DNA of 64,000 nucleotides from SAR92 clade bacterium H455 (GTDB lineage: Bacteria > Pseudomonadota > Gammaproteobacteria > Pseudomonadales > Porticoccaceae), in contig CP103416.1 of assembly GCA_024802545.1 (NCBI GenBank), forward strand, positions 1,984,001 through 2,048,000, in the 5' to 3' direction. The notes under the pieces are model-generated. The model was not told the DNA's origin and ran no database searches. It saw nothing but the letters and a program-made list of their open reading frames with translations. Shown one piece after another: positions 37,916 through 45,190 of this stretch (its first letter is position 1; every line of letters starts with the position of its first letter). Made by a program: the position numbers and the translations under genes.

Positions 37916-38542
37916 TCATATCGCTGCGGTGTATACCCTTAGTGCACTTCTCGCACTGGCAATATGTTTTTCCACCATGCTTACCGATATCCCCAGAAGC
38001 GACGCCACTACTTTATGGCTTTCGCCGCACAGACGATGTTGCACAAAGGCCTCACGTCTAGCGGGGGGCCATTCGTCGATTACTGACAGTATTTGCTTTA
38101 ATGCCTGTTCAGATTCGACGATGCGTTCAGGGCCGGTGGTTTCCGAAAAAGGCTCTGCTACATCATCGATTGATGTGCTCATGTCGCTCATGCGGGTTGC
38201 CACTCTGCGTGACCGGTCGCGCAGCAGGTTCTGTGCAATAGTGAAGGCGAAGGAATTAATCGACTCTATATTGCCTGGGTTGCGGCAGGTGAATAAGCGA
38301 CAATAGAGATCTTGCATTAGATCATCGACGTCGGCCTGACATTTTGACCTTGTGTTTCTCTGAAAATAACGTCGCAGAGGGCTATCCCACTGGCGTGCCA
38401 CGCAGTTGACGAGCTCTATGTTGTCGGTGATGTTAGCGGCTTTGTTGACAGTACTGCTGGCATTCTCTGAATGTGTGAATGATGGTTCGCTATGCACGAC
38501 CTCTTCTGTTGATAGGCACAGAGATTCTTCAAACATGCTCAT
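37916..38542 (-). CDS. ECF-type RNA polymerase sigma factor (FecI-like), orphan
   Basis: 208 residues. Sigma region 2 is at about 50-115 (LRRYFQRN, ADVDDLMQDLYCRLF, SFAFTIAQNLLRDRSRR). Region 4 is at about 150-205 (LPP-like WPPARREAFVQHRLCGESHK, then VVASLLGISVSMVEKHIASA). The first 45 residues are an acidic extension. The length and the FVQHRLCG...HKVVA pattern resemble FecI-type factors. These usually pair with a FecR anti-sigma and an STN-containing receptor. Neither is found nearby: the gene downstream is an IS remnant and the local receptor lacks STN. It may be a truncated regulatory cassette. Confidence 0.82.
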   Translation of the reverse strand: MSMFEESLCLSTEEVVHSEPSFTHSENASSTVNKAANITDNIELVNCVARQWDSPLRRYFQRNTRSKCQADVDDLMQDLYCRLFTCRNPGNIESINSFAFTIAQNLLRDRSRRVATRMSDMSTSIDDVAEPFSETTGPERIVESEQALKQILSVIDEWPPARREAFVQHRLCGESHKVVASLLGISVSMVEKHIASARSALRVYTAAI

Positions 38543-38866
38543 CGTAACTCCCTCCCTTGAGAATCTGTCCAGACTGTGGTGAACAACGAAATGTTTTCTT
38601 ATTGACTTAACTTCAGTTTAGGTCAGGGAAAATGATGCTATTTGTTCTAGCGTTACTTTTCCTAGCTTGATCGTTACTAACTCAGATAAGCAGATTTGAT
38701 GCAGGCCGCACATTGGGAAATAGAGCGCTGCACTGCGAAAATGACTGTTGGTATCAGCATGTATAGAGTGAATGGAATTAACCCCAATTGGCTGCTAGTC
38801 TTTATAGAGAAAGGGCTTTGGTTTTACGGCTAAATATCAGCCTTTTTTTTGGGGAGGGATAAGAGT
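38543..38866. promoter_or_regulatory. Divergent promoter region and AraC leader repeat
   Basis: The gap separates the divergent sigma-factor and AraC genes. The segment at 38788-38866 (TTGGCTGCTAGT, then TTGGTTTTACGGCTAAATAT, T-run and GGAGGGAT) recurs in similar form at 41917-41995, where no AraC gene follows. GGGAGGGA is the ribosome site for the AraC start. Confidence 0.5.
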
Positions 38867-39919
38867 ATGCAACAGACTTCAAATATACAGGTTATTGACT
38901 TGCATGGTGACGCACCTATGCAATCTGGCCATTACGACTATACCGTACCCTCTGCAACAGATTCTGGGTTGGAGTTTTTCGGGGTAACTGGCAAAGCAGA
39001 AATTCTTAACACTGAATGTTTGCGGCTAAATTTTATGTCTAGTCAGACTGCAGCGCAGGCGACATTTATCGCGGTGCATGAACAGATCGCATTGGGCATT
39101 TACAATAACTGCTGGTCCACTGGCCCGGTCATGAGCAGATTTCTTGGCAAAGGGCACTATGGCATTCATTTACAACTGGCCGGGGCCCAAAAATTTACGG
39201 TTGATGGTGTTTCAGGCGCATTACCGCCGCTGTCTTGCTCTTTGCTGGCGTACCCTGAAGGCAAAATTATTGAATCCGTGATCAGTAACTTAGGCGGGCC
39301 CCTCACCCATATCTGCCTGGTTTTCAGCGCACAATTCTTGCAAGAAAAATTTCAGCTGAATGAGCGACAACTGTCGAGCTTATTAAGCTCTTCTAGGGAG
39401 TCGACCAGTGAGCCTTATATTGCTCAACAAGTGGCTACTATTGCGATGCAACAGATTGGTTACGATTTACTCAATCTTAACCTTTCACCCTACACAACCC
39501 GTCTGTATGCCGAGGCCAAGGCGCTGGAGCTGATTGCAGTATATTTGCAACAGTTAGAGCCTATAACGGAAACGGTAACTGTTCCCTTTGCTCGCCGGAC
39601 CGAAACACAAAAGCTGTATAAGGCAAAGCAGCAACTTGAAAGGCAGTATCAATCTCCCCCGACGCTCGACTGCCTAGGACGGCAAGTAGGTCTCAATCGG
39701 CGCAAACTAGCTGAGGGGTTTAAAGCTCTGTTTGGTAAAAGTGTGTATGAATATGTGCTAATACTCCGCATGCAAAAAGCACAGGAATTGTTGCGCAGTG
39801 GTCATCATGGGCATATTGGCTCAATTGCCAGACAGGTCGGTTATGAACATCAGTCGAGCTTTAACAAGGCCTTTCGGCAATATGCCGGGATATCGCCATC
39901 AAGGTATATTGGGTTGTAG
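38867..39919 (+). CDS. AraC-family transcriptional regulator
   Basis: 350 residues from the ATG at 38867, which follows GGAGGG by 8 bases. The C-terminal AraC domain (about 245-350) has two helix-turn-helices: PPTLDCLGRQVGLNRRKLAE and GHIGSIARQVGYEHQSSFNK, then AFRQYAGISPSRYIGL. The N-terminal 230 residues form a ligand-sensing domain of unknown specificity, with QKFTVDGVSG and a PEGKIIES segment. This size and layout match AraC regulators beside iron- or siderophore-type uptake genes, but no target is certain. The adjacent ECF sigma gene, divergently oriented, is the closest candidate. Confidence 0.88.
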   Translation: MQQTSNIQVIDLHGDAPMQSGHYDYTVPSATDSGLEFFGVTGKAEILNTECLRLNFMSSQTAAQATFIAVHEQIALGIYNNCWSTGPVMSRFLGKGHYGIHLQLAGAQKFTVDGVSGALPPLSCSLLAYPEGKIIESVISNLGGPLTHICLVFSAQFLQEKFQLNERQLSSLLSSSRESTSEPYIAQQVATIAMQQIGYDLLNLNLSPYTTRLYAEAKALELIAVYLQQLEPITETVTVPFARRTETQKLYKAKQQLERQYQSPPTLDCLGRQVGLNRRKLAEGFKALFGKSVYEYVLILRMQKAQELLRSGHHGHIGSIARQVGYEHQSSFNKAFRQYAGISPSRYIGL

Positions 39920-39952
39920 GTATTAGAGCGGTATTAGAGGGACACTGACGAA

Positions 39953-40219
39953 TTATTGATTTTTAGGGACAAAGCCAACTTTATAACCAAAAGGCCGACC
40001 TATCTTATTGAGTGTTTCCAAAGTTGGATTGCCCCGCCCCCGTTCAATAGCCATTAAAATTCGCGGCGCAACATTCGCTACCTTGTTAGCGTAATCCGTC
40101 TGGTTCATGCCAACAATTTTTCGCATACGCCGTATGGCCTCGCCCAGAGATAATTCACCTGCCATTAGGGCGCGTTTTAATTCAACTTTACATTGTGTCG
40201 CATTTTGTGGGGGTTTCAT
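39953..40219 (-). CDS. hipB: XRE-family regulator, HipB-type antitoxin
   Basis: An 88-residue DNA-binding protein with one helix-turn-helix (LGEAIRRMRKIVGMNQTDYA, residues 26-45) and an XRE-type follow-on (ERGRGNPTLETLNKIGRPFG). It ends KVGFVPKNQ. It starts 25 bases after the hipA stop, so the antitoxin is second in the operon instead of first as in the classical hipBA. It should bind HipA and repress the shared promoter. Confidence 0.8.
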   Translation of the reverse strand: MKPPQNATQCKVELKRALMAGELSLGEAIRRMRKIVGMNQTDYANKVANVAPRILMAIERGRGNPTLETLNKIGRPFGYKVGFVPKNQ

Positions 40220-40244
40220 AATAGTGCCTCAAGCAAGGGATTCT

Positions 40245-41588
40245 CTAGCTATCCAGAGCGTTTAATTGTTTAACATGCTGCTTTATCACGGGCATTCTAG
40301 CAGTGATAATCTCGCGATCGACCTGGGTGGCCTCCATAATATCGGGCAATTGCTCCAGCAAAACAGCGAAGGCCGCAAGCTCAGTCTTTAATCGCTCATA
40401 AGAAATTCCCTCTGGCAGTGCGGCAATCACCTTTTGCCAATTTGGTGTGCCCCCCACCTCCTGATCACCCTCCCAACGACAGGCGCGCGGGATGCCTTCA
40501 GGGTCCAGATACATGGGGGCAAAATCAAATAGCGGAGTCAACGTCACGAGACCATTTTCATAGCGAAAAACTGCTGTATTGCGAGCATGGTTGTCTTTAT
40601 TCCCGAGGACAACGTTGGCAATATCGCGTTTAATATATTCAACCAACTCTTGCTCTGGGTCTGTCGTATAGCGAGCCAGTGCCTGGCACAAGACATTGTG
40701 CGAAGGCGACCCACCGTACTCAATGCCATATTTTGTAATACCCGCAAGCGCACTTAAACTTTCCATTCCTATTCTTGTAACTACAGCTTCAGCTTCAAGC
40801 ACCCGATCAAAGCGTGGGATGATCAAGGTGTCTCGCTGCCACTGCAGAGGGCCATGTACTTTTAATCCGAGCGCCTTAGCAAGGTCCATATACAGTGCCT
40901 CAATCCGCAACACCTGCCGATCAGCTTCGGTTCGACCACGGGGAAATTTAATAAGGTAATGCGAGGCTATCTTGTCATCGTCTAGAACGCCTTCTGCATG
41001 CCAGCGCCCGGCTCGATCTTGAGTCATCAGGAATTTTGGCGCCACGCCCTGCACATCCGATGCGCCAGCCGTTTGCGCTCCGTTTTGATAGGCATACTCA
41101 ATAAACTGCTCCTGACGCTGACAAATATCCTCAAGTGTAAAACCCGGGTGATCGGCAAGTTTAACGATCTCACCATCGGCCCGTGGAACATCCAGATCAT
41201 CCACGCGGGCATCGACGGCCTCCTTGATGCGCAAATTCCCCGGCGGGAAAGCGGTTCCGCGCAACAACAGGGGCCAGTCAGCTGCATGGGCATCTGCCAT
41301 ATTCAATCGCTTCAACCAGTGGGCCCGACCGGCCCCATTTGGCAGAATGTCCAACAAAAATGCCGGCCAGCTCTGTTCATCGTGCAAGTCAAAATCCACC
41401 GGATAACGACAGCTAACGCCAGCTCTCACAGCCAGTGCATCTTCAATATGCTCACTGGCATAATCCAGGAAATACTCTAGACGGCAAGCACCATTGTGAC
41501 CCGCTGCCAATTCCATAGGCGTAATTGTGGCCGCCGACCACCAACGCCCCGCTCTAAATATTTCAACTATTGCCTGCTTTTTCATCAC
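40245..41588 (-). CDS. hipA: HipA-type serine/threonine kinase toxin
   Basis: 447 residues. The N-terminal HipA domain (about 1-110) is followed by the kinase-like C-terminal domain. Visible motifs: the loop before APKFL (GASDVQGVAPKF, near 178), the ATP-binding Lys in YLIKFPRG (near 214), RFDR (near 257), the catalytic GNKDNHARN (near 343) and metal-binding FDFAPM (near 364). All essential residues look intact. In Escherichia coli, HipA phosphorylates glutamyl-tRNA synthetase and stops growth. The second in-frame Met could equally be the start. The gene lies in the accessory region, a usual place for toxin-antitoxin pairs. Confidence 0.85.
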   Translation of the reverse strand: MMKKQAIVEIFRAGRWWSAATITPMELAAGHNGACRLEYFLDYASEHIEDALAVRAGVSCRYPVDFDLHDEQSWPAFLLDILPNGAGRAHWLKRLNMADAHAADWPLLLRGTAFPPGNLRIKEAVDARVDDLDVPRADGEIVKLADHPGFTLEDICQRQEQFIEYAYQNGAQTAGASDVQGVAPKFLMTQDRAGRWHAEGVLDDDKIASHYLIKFPRGRTEADRQVLRIEALYMDLAKALGLKVHGPLQWQRDTLIIPRFDRVLEAEAVVTRIGMESLSALAGITKYGIEYGGSPSHNVLCQALARYTTDPEQELVEYIKRDIANVVLGNKDNHARNTAVFRYENGLVTLTPLFDFAPMYLDPEGIPRACRWEGDQEVGGTPNWQKVIAALPEGISYERLKTELAAFAVLLEQLPDIMEATQVDREIITARMPVIKQHVKQLNALDS

Positions 41589-41601
41589 GAACCTCTTTAT
41601 T

Positions 41602-41660
41602 GACCACTATAATATCCATAATAATTTAAATTAACAAATAAATAGGTTATTAAAGTGGTC
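41602..41660. promoter_or_regulatory. Inverted repeat upstream of hipA, candidate operator
   Basis: GACCACTATAAT (41602-41613) and ATTAAAGTGGTC (41649-41660) are complementary at 11 of 12 positions and flank an AT-rich promoter-like stretch just upstream of hipA. This is a good candidate for HipB autoregulation. It does not match the E. coli TATCCN8GGATA operator. Confidence 0.5.
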
Positions 41661-41692
41661 TTTTTGACAGATAAGCAAGTGGAGTTTAGTGA

Positions 41693-41938
41693 ATTGACGG
41701 CATTGAGTTTGAGGGTTATCGCATTCCCATAGCTGAATGGCCTGAGGTTAAAGTCAATTATCGCTATTACCGGCTACCTGAGCTTGAAGCTGATGGTGCG
41801 GTGCTACATCAGTCAAATGTAATTTCCCCCGACGCGCGCAAGCTATCCGGCCTTTACCCAGAAGGCTATTGGCCGGCGGCGACCTGTGATGCAGTGAAGG
41901 AATTAATTGACCCTATATTGGCTGCTAGTGTTAGCTGA
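41693..41938 (+). pseudogene. Unrecognised gene fragment (C-terminal end, no start)
   Basis: One frame stays open for about 80 codons to a TGA at 41938. It reads GIEFEGYRIPIAEWPEVKVN, YRYYRLPELEADGAVLHQS, LSGLYPEGYWPAAT. It has no start codon or ribosome site, and upstream the frame is closed by a TGA. The family is not recognised. The composition looks coding, so it is probably the tail of a lost gene. Confidence 0.4.
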
Positions 41939-41995
41939 AAAGAGGCGTTGGTTTTACGGCTAAATATGGGCCCTTTTTTCCGGGAGGGATGAGGC
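41917..41995 (+). repeat. Second copy of the AraC leader sequence
   Basis: It shares TTGGCTGCTAGT, then TTGGTTTTACGGCTAAATAT, a pyrimidine run and a GGAGGGATGAGG-like block with 38788-38866, in the same orientation and spacing. No AraC gene follows, and the copy overlaps the tail of the fragment at 41693-41938. Confidence 0.6.
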
Positions 41996-42089
41996 TGATA
42001 TTCCACACTTGACCAAGATCTCGAATGACCGAGAGGCAATAAATGTGCTAGAAATAAGACCAAACTGCGAGTGCCGCGACCGGTTAGGC

Positions 42090-42112
42090 CGCAAGCGCTG
42101 CTCGCGCTTGCG
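42090..42112. terminator. GC-rich hairpin, possible terminator
   Basis: An 8-bp perfect stem (CGCAAGCG with CGCTTGCG) with a 7-base loop, in the gap before the GNAT gene. No U-tract directly follows. Confidence 0.3.
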
Positions 42113-42213
42113 TCAGCTTCGACCAGGCGCCCCTTAAAAAACCAAGGCTGTATACTACCCCAGAGTGCGTAAATAGCCCCACGGATTAACCCTCTACACA
42201 AAGTGAGTGACGA

Positions 42214-42696
42214 ATGAATATCAATATTATCAAAGCAGATTATTCCGATGGAAAACATGGCGCAGAGATACCTATGCTTCTTAATCTTTATGCTTCAGAC
42301 CCCATGGGCGGTGGAGCGGCCCTCAGTTGCCATGTGCTGACAAATCTGGTTGCGGCGCTGGCCGAGATACCCCACGCATTTTCAGTCATAGCCTATGCCG
42401 ATAATAAACCTGCGGGGCTGGTCAATTGTTTTGAAACATTTTCGACCTTTGCCTGCCAGCCTCTGATTAATATTCACGATGTGGTTGTTCTGGGTGAATA
42501 TAGAGGCTTAGGTATCAGCCAAAAAATGCTTGCTAAAGTTGAAGAGATCGCGAGGTCGAAAAACTGCTGTAAAATCACTCTTGAGGTTTTGGAATACAAT
42601 GACATTGCCAAATCCTCCTATAAAAAATTTGGCTTTAGCGGCTACGAACTAGACCCAAAGACTGGGGCAGCGCTGTTTTGGCAGAAGGCGTTGTAA
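42214..42696 (+). CDS. GNAT-family N-acetyltransferase
   Basis: A 160-residue GNAT protein. The acetyl-CoA-binding motif A is in VVVLGEYRGLGISQKMLAKV (residues about 90-109, with the RGLGIS P-loop). Motif B follows (ITLEVLEYNDIAKSSYKKFG). The N-terminal part has the usual beta strands. It transfers an acetyl group from acetyl-CoA to an amine; the acceptor is unknown. It could be a small-molecule or antibiotic-like detoxifier, common among accessory genes. The next gene starts 33 bases later on the same strand. Confidence 0.85.
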   Translation: MNINIIKADYSDGKHGAEIPMLLNLYASDPMGGGAALSCHVLTNLVAALAEIPHAFSVIAYADNKPAGLVNCFETFSTFACQPLINIHDVVVLGEYRGLGISQKMLAKVEEIARSKNCCKITLEVLEYNDIAKSSYKKFGFSGYELDPKTGAALFWQKAL

Positions 42697-42729
42697 AGAT
42701 GGCTATAGAGGGCTTGGGCGTAAATAAGT

Positions 42730-43233
42730 ATGTATATCAAGAGGATTAAGTGTCTCAGTTGCGGGGGCAAGTTTCCGGATATTGATGGTCCTGTACACCG
42801 CTATATGACCTCTTCACCGGGTTGCTGGTCGGCATATGGTGAAGTGTTGACGCGCGAATATAGCGACCCTTCCTATTTTGAGGTCCATCGATTAACGGTT
42901 GATGCCTATGCTGCTCAGCATCCAGGCTCGAAGGATCGCCAAAGCATACAATCAGTTGGATTTCACTTGCTTCGCCTTTACCTTTTTCTTGAGCTTAGAC
43001 TTGCGCCAGAGCGCATTAATGATGTCACGCTGGCGGCTGTTAAATTAAAGCACTCATTCTTTTGGTTGAAGCCACCCTCTTCGGTTGGCTCGATCACTAT
43101 TGCTGATATCGGAAGCGCAAAGGACGTTGGCGAACACAGGGCTGCTGTTTTGGCCTGGGCGCAAGATGTATGGGATGCTTGGTCTCTTCATCACGAGACC
43201 ATCAAGTCTTGGGTACCGGCTGATGCCCTTTAG
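42730..43233 (+). CDS. DUF5946 family protein
   Basis: 167 residues. The N-terminal CxxC (CLSCGGKFPDIDGPVHRYMT) may bind zinc. The core SPGCWSAYGEVLTREYSDP, then VHRLTVDAYAAQHPG and RQSIQSVGFHLLRLYL is the DUF5946 signature. The function of this family is not established. The gene is probably co-transcribed with the GNAT gene. Such proteins are frequent single-gene cargo in genomic islands. Confidence 0.75.
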   Translation: MYIKRIKCLSCGGKFPDIDGPVHRYMTSSPGCWSAYGEVLTREYSDPSYFEVHRLTVDAYAAQHPGSKDRQSIQSVGFHLLRLYLFLELRLAPERINDVTLAAVKLKHSFFWLKPPSSVGSITIADIGSAKDVGEHRAAVLAWAQDVWDAWSLHHETIKSWVPADAL

Positions 43234-43276
43234 ATAATCAAGCTAAACCGTGACTCTGTGTCGCAGTAACCTGAGA

Positions 43277-43699
43277 CTATAAAACGTACTTTTCAATTAC
43301 CTGCTGTTCTGTCATGGTTTCGGTTTGGTTGGCAAAGCTATAGTAATCGGGCTTGTGGTCGATGAAGACTTGTAATTCAAACTTTAGGTCGTCGGTATTA
43401 CCTTCAAAAAGACCGACGGGTATTTCCATCTCTGCGGTGTCTTTAAGTCGATAAAATAGATGGCTGCCGCACTGCTTACAAAATCCCCGCTCTGCCCATT
43501 CGGAAGAATCAAATACTGCGATATTCTCCTCGCCATCGAAGTCCACTTCACGACCGCATGACAGCGCCATAAACGGCCCACCAGACCAGCGTCGACACAT
43601 GTCGCAATGACAGGCGTTGAGATTAGTATTGACGTTTGTCGCGGTGAATGTAACGGCACCACAGAGGCACTGACCGGTTTTGGATGCAGGGTGAGTCAT
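43277..43699 (-). CDS. GFA/CENP-V-domain protein (glutathione-dependent formaldehyde-activating fold)
   Basis: 140 residues. The zinc-binding cysteine pattern is complete: GQCLCGAV (CxC), NACHCDMCRRWSG (CHCxxC) and FCKQCGSH (CxxC). These are the seven cysteines of the GFA fold. Family members have been linked to S-hydroxymethylglutathione formation and to cysteine-thiol chemistry, but many have no known role. It is convergent with the DUF5946 gene. A short RBS-like GAGGAGCCC lies just before the ATG. Confidence 0.85.
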   Translation of the reverse strand: MTHPASKTGQCLCGAVTFTATNVNTNLNACHCDMCRRWSGGPFMALSCGREVDFDGEENIAVFDSSEWAERGFCKQCGSHLFYRLKDTAEMEIPVGLFEGNTDDLKFELQVFIDHKPDYYSFANQTETMTEQQVIEKYVL

Positions 43700-43854
43700 T
43701 ATGGGCTCCTCGCAGTTGATAGGTGGTTCATAGGTTGATTATGGCAGCAGCGATAACAGTATGGTAAAACGGCTACGGGATAATTGACTGCGATCAAGGG
43801 GACCAAACCAATGTATGCCAAAAAAGTTATTGCAGGATGGATTTTGCAGGTGTG

Positions 43855-44057
43855 CCTTCGGCGCCCAAAACGCATTCGCGTTTAGTGATAGATTTCAGGC
43901 TGAAGGCTGAGATCTAGTCCTGCGGACCGCCTGCGGCGTCCAAAACGCATTCGCGTTTTGTCGAACCGGTTAGGGTTCTCGGCCGTCTTTTGACTCAAAA
44001 ACAATCCCCCGCATCGTAGATGCGGGGGATTGTTTTTGGCGGAGAAAGAGGGATTCG
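43855..44057. repeat. Duplicated tRNA-Ser flank, copy A (partner at 44748-44952)
   Basis: About 200 bases closely match 44748-44952. The block includes two AAAACGC(ATTC)GCGTTT hairpin units, CGAACCGGTTAGGGTTCTCG, the CCCCCGCATC terminator stem and the last 21 bases of the tRNA-Ser 3' end (TGGCGGAGAAAGAGGGATTCG). The tRNA homology stops there, which looks like an old attachment site. Confidence 0.8.
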
Positions 44058-44084
44058 CAGAATCTAATAGCGTATACGTGCTAT

Positions 44085-44154
44085 ATATCAATAGGTTAAG
44101 CTCTATATTCCTCTATTTATAACCCTCAGTCGTGAAAGCGTAACCTATTGATAT
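44085..44154. repeat. 14-bp perfect inverted repeat with 42-bp spacer
   Basis: ATATCAATAGGTTA at 44085-44098 and TAACCTATTGATAT at 44141-44154 are perfectly complementary. They lie between copy A of the tRNA-Ser flank and the short IR-bounded element. They might be integrase arm sites, but no integrase gene is present. Confidence 0.5.
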
Positions 44155-44253
44155 CTATATATGTTTTATTTTACATTATTTCTTATTGTGACAGTGCCAC
44201 ACTACAGGTCTTCCTTGGCTATCGCGCCTAGTGCTATAAGTATAAAGCCGTTC

Positions 44254-44304
44254 GTAATCCCCCTAAAATCAACAAACAATTTTTTCAATCAATGGGGGGA
44301 TTAC
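44254..44304. repeat. 51-bp element bounded by GTAATCCCCC inverted repeats
   Basis: GTAATCCCCC (44254) and GGGGGGATTAC (ending 44304) bound an AT-rich core. The ends resemble those of the IS3 element at 24935-26133 (GGTAATCCCCCC). It may be a miniature derivative or a relic. Confidence 0.45.
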
Positions 44305-44349
44305 AATGTGGAGTAAGGAATTAATTACGCCATATCTTTACCATCTCTT

Positions 44350-44515
44350 TTACTGACTTTTAAACGGGCTGGCGCCTCGCGTAACTAGTAGCGCCACCAT
44401 CATCAACATAGCGGCAGAAGCTGCATAGACCAAAAGCACATTTTTTAATCCGCCCAAAGGTTGATCAAGCATAACAACCACCAAGGGCGCGATAAATTGG
44501 CCCAGAAAGAAGATA
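44350..44515 (-). pseudogene. MFS transporter C-terminal fragment
   Basis: The minus-strand frame reads PIFFLGQFIAPLVVVMLDQP, LGGLKNVLLVYAASAAML and MMVALLVTRGASPFKSQ-stop. It has two hydrophobic spans and a basic tail, like the last helices of an MFS drug-type exporter. The rest of the gene is absent: homology stops exactly at the lone IS3 end at 44516. Confidence 0.65.
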
Positions 44516-44556
44516 GGTAATCCCCCCATTAGTAACCGAGCTTTTAAGTAGAAGGC
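44516..44556. repeat. Lone IS3 terminal repeat
   Basis: GGTAATCCCCCCATTAGTAA, then a CTTTTAAGTAGAA block, matches the ends of the IS3 element at 24935-26133. The rest of the element is missing, so this is a deletion scar. Confidence 0.7.
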
Positions 44557-44639
44557 TAGGCCGCCTTGAGCGTTCTCGGCCTAAGGAAACGTACAGTTGA
44601 CTGTACAAGAGAATTTAAAGGATAGCTTTGCTACAAAGA

Positions 44640-44707
44640 AGGCACAAAAAAGCCCCAGAACCATTGAGATTACTGGGGCTTTGATGATTGGCGGAGAGAG
44701 AGGGATT
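44640..44707 (-). other. Terminator plus tRNA-Ser 3'-end copy B
   Basis: A hairpin with AGCCCCAG and CTGGGGCT stems and a following T-run (minus strand) directly adjoins TGGCGGAGAGAGAGGGATT at 44689-44707, identical to the last 19 bases of tRNA-Ser with its CCA. It is a second attachment-site-like relic, with a terminator different from that of copies A and C. Confidence 0.65.
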
Positions 44708-44747
44708 GATAGTTAACAGGCTCAAGCCTGTTAACTAGTCCTTCGGA

Positions 44748-44952
44748 CCGCCTGCGGCGCCCAAAACGCATTCGCGTTTAGTGATAAATTTCAGACTGAA
44801 GTCTGCTATTTAGTCCTGCGGACCGCCTGCGGCGCCCAAAACGCATTCGCGTTTTGTCGAACCGGTTAGGGTTCTCGGCCGTCTTTCGACGCAAAAAAAT
44901 CCCCCGCATCTACGATGCGGGGGATTGTTTTTGGCGGAGAGAGAGGGATTCG
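44748..44952. repeat. Duplicated tRNA-Ser flank, copy C (with the intact tRNA)
   Basis: This is the partner of 43855-44057. It contains the two AAAACGC/GCGTTT hairpins, CGAACCGGTTAGGGTTCTCG and the tRNA terminator. It continues into the complete tRNA-Ser gene. Confidence 0.8.
44892..44927 (-). terminator. Rho-independent terminator of tRNA-Ser
   Basis: On the minus strand AATCCCCCGCATC and GATGCGGGGGATT form a 13-bp stem followed by a T-run (TTTTTTGCG). It lies 5 bases past the CCA end of tRNA-Ser. Confidence 0.8.
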
Positions 44953-45022
44953 AACCCTCGAAACGCTATAAACGCTTACACACTTTCCAGGCGTGCTCCT
45001 TCAGCCACTCGGACACCTCTCC
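44932..45022 (-). tRNA. tRNA-Ser(GGA)
   Basis: The minus strand starts GGAGAGGTGTCCGAGTGGCT. It has an anticodon arm with GGA (GCC-T-GGA-AA), a long class II variable arm, a T-arm GAGGGTTCGAATCCCTC and an acceptor closing with TCTCTCC, discriminator G and encoded CCA. The sequence is very close to known gammaproteobacterial tRNA-Ser(GGA). Its 3' end is duplicated at 44037 and 44689. Confidence 0.95.
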
Positions 45023-45190
45023 ATAAACTGCTACCGTTTTTTGACCAATTAACTGGTCCGGAGCACGGCGTGCTCTTTGCTTTTATCCATGACACTTGGA
45101 TAGCTCTTTATAGAGCGCCGGAACTGTACACAACCAGTCTTGCAAAAGCAATCAAGACTGGCCAGTACAGGGATGTTTCTCGGTTGTGAC

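Noticed and set aside
37759..38306. Plus-strand frames overlapping the sigma factor
   Set aside because: The minus strand encodes clear sigma regions 2 and 4; the plus frames lack any motif.
43865..44855. Repeated AAAACGC/GCGTTTT hairpins considered as a CRISPR array
   Set aside because: Only four units with unequal spacing, explained by the duplicated tRNA-Ser flank; no cas genes.
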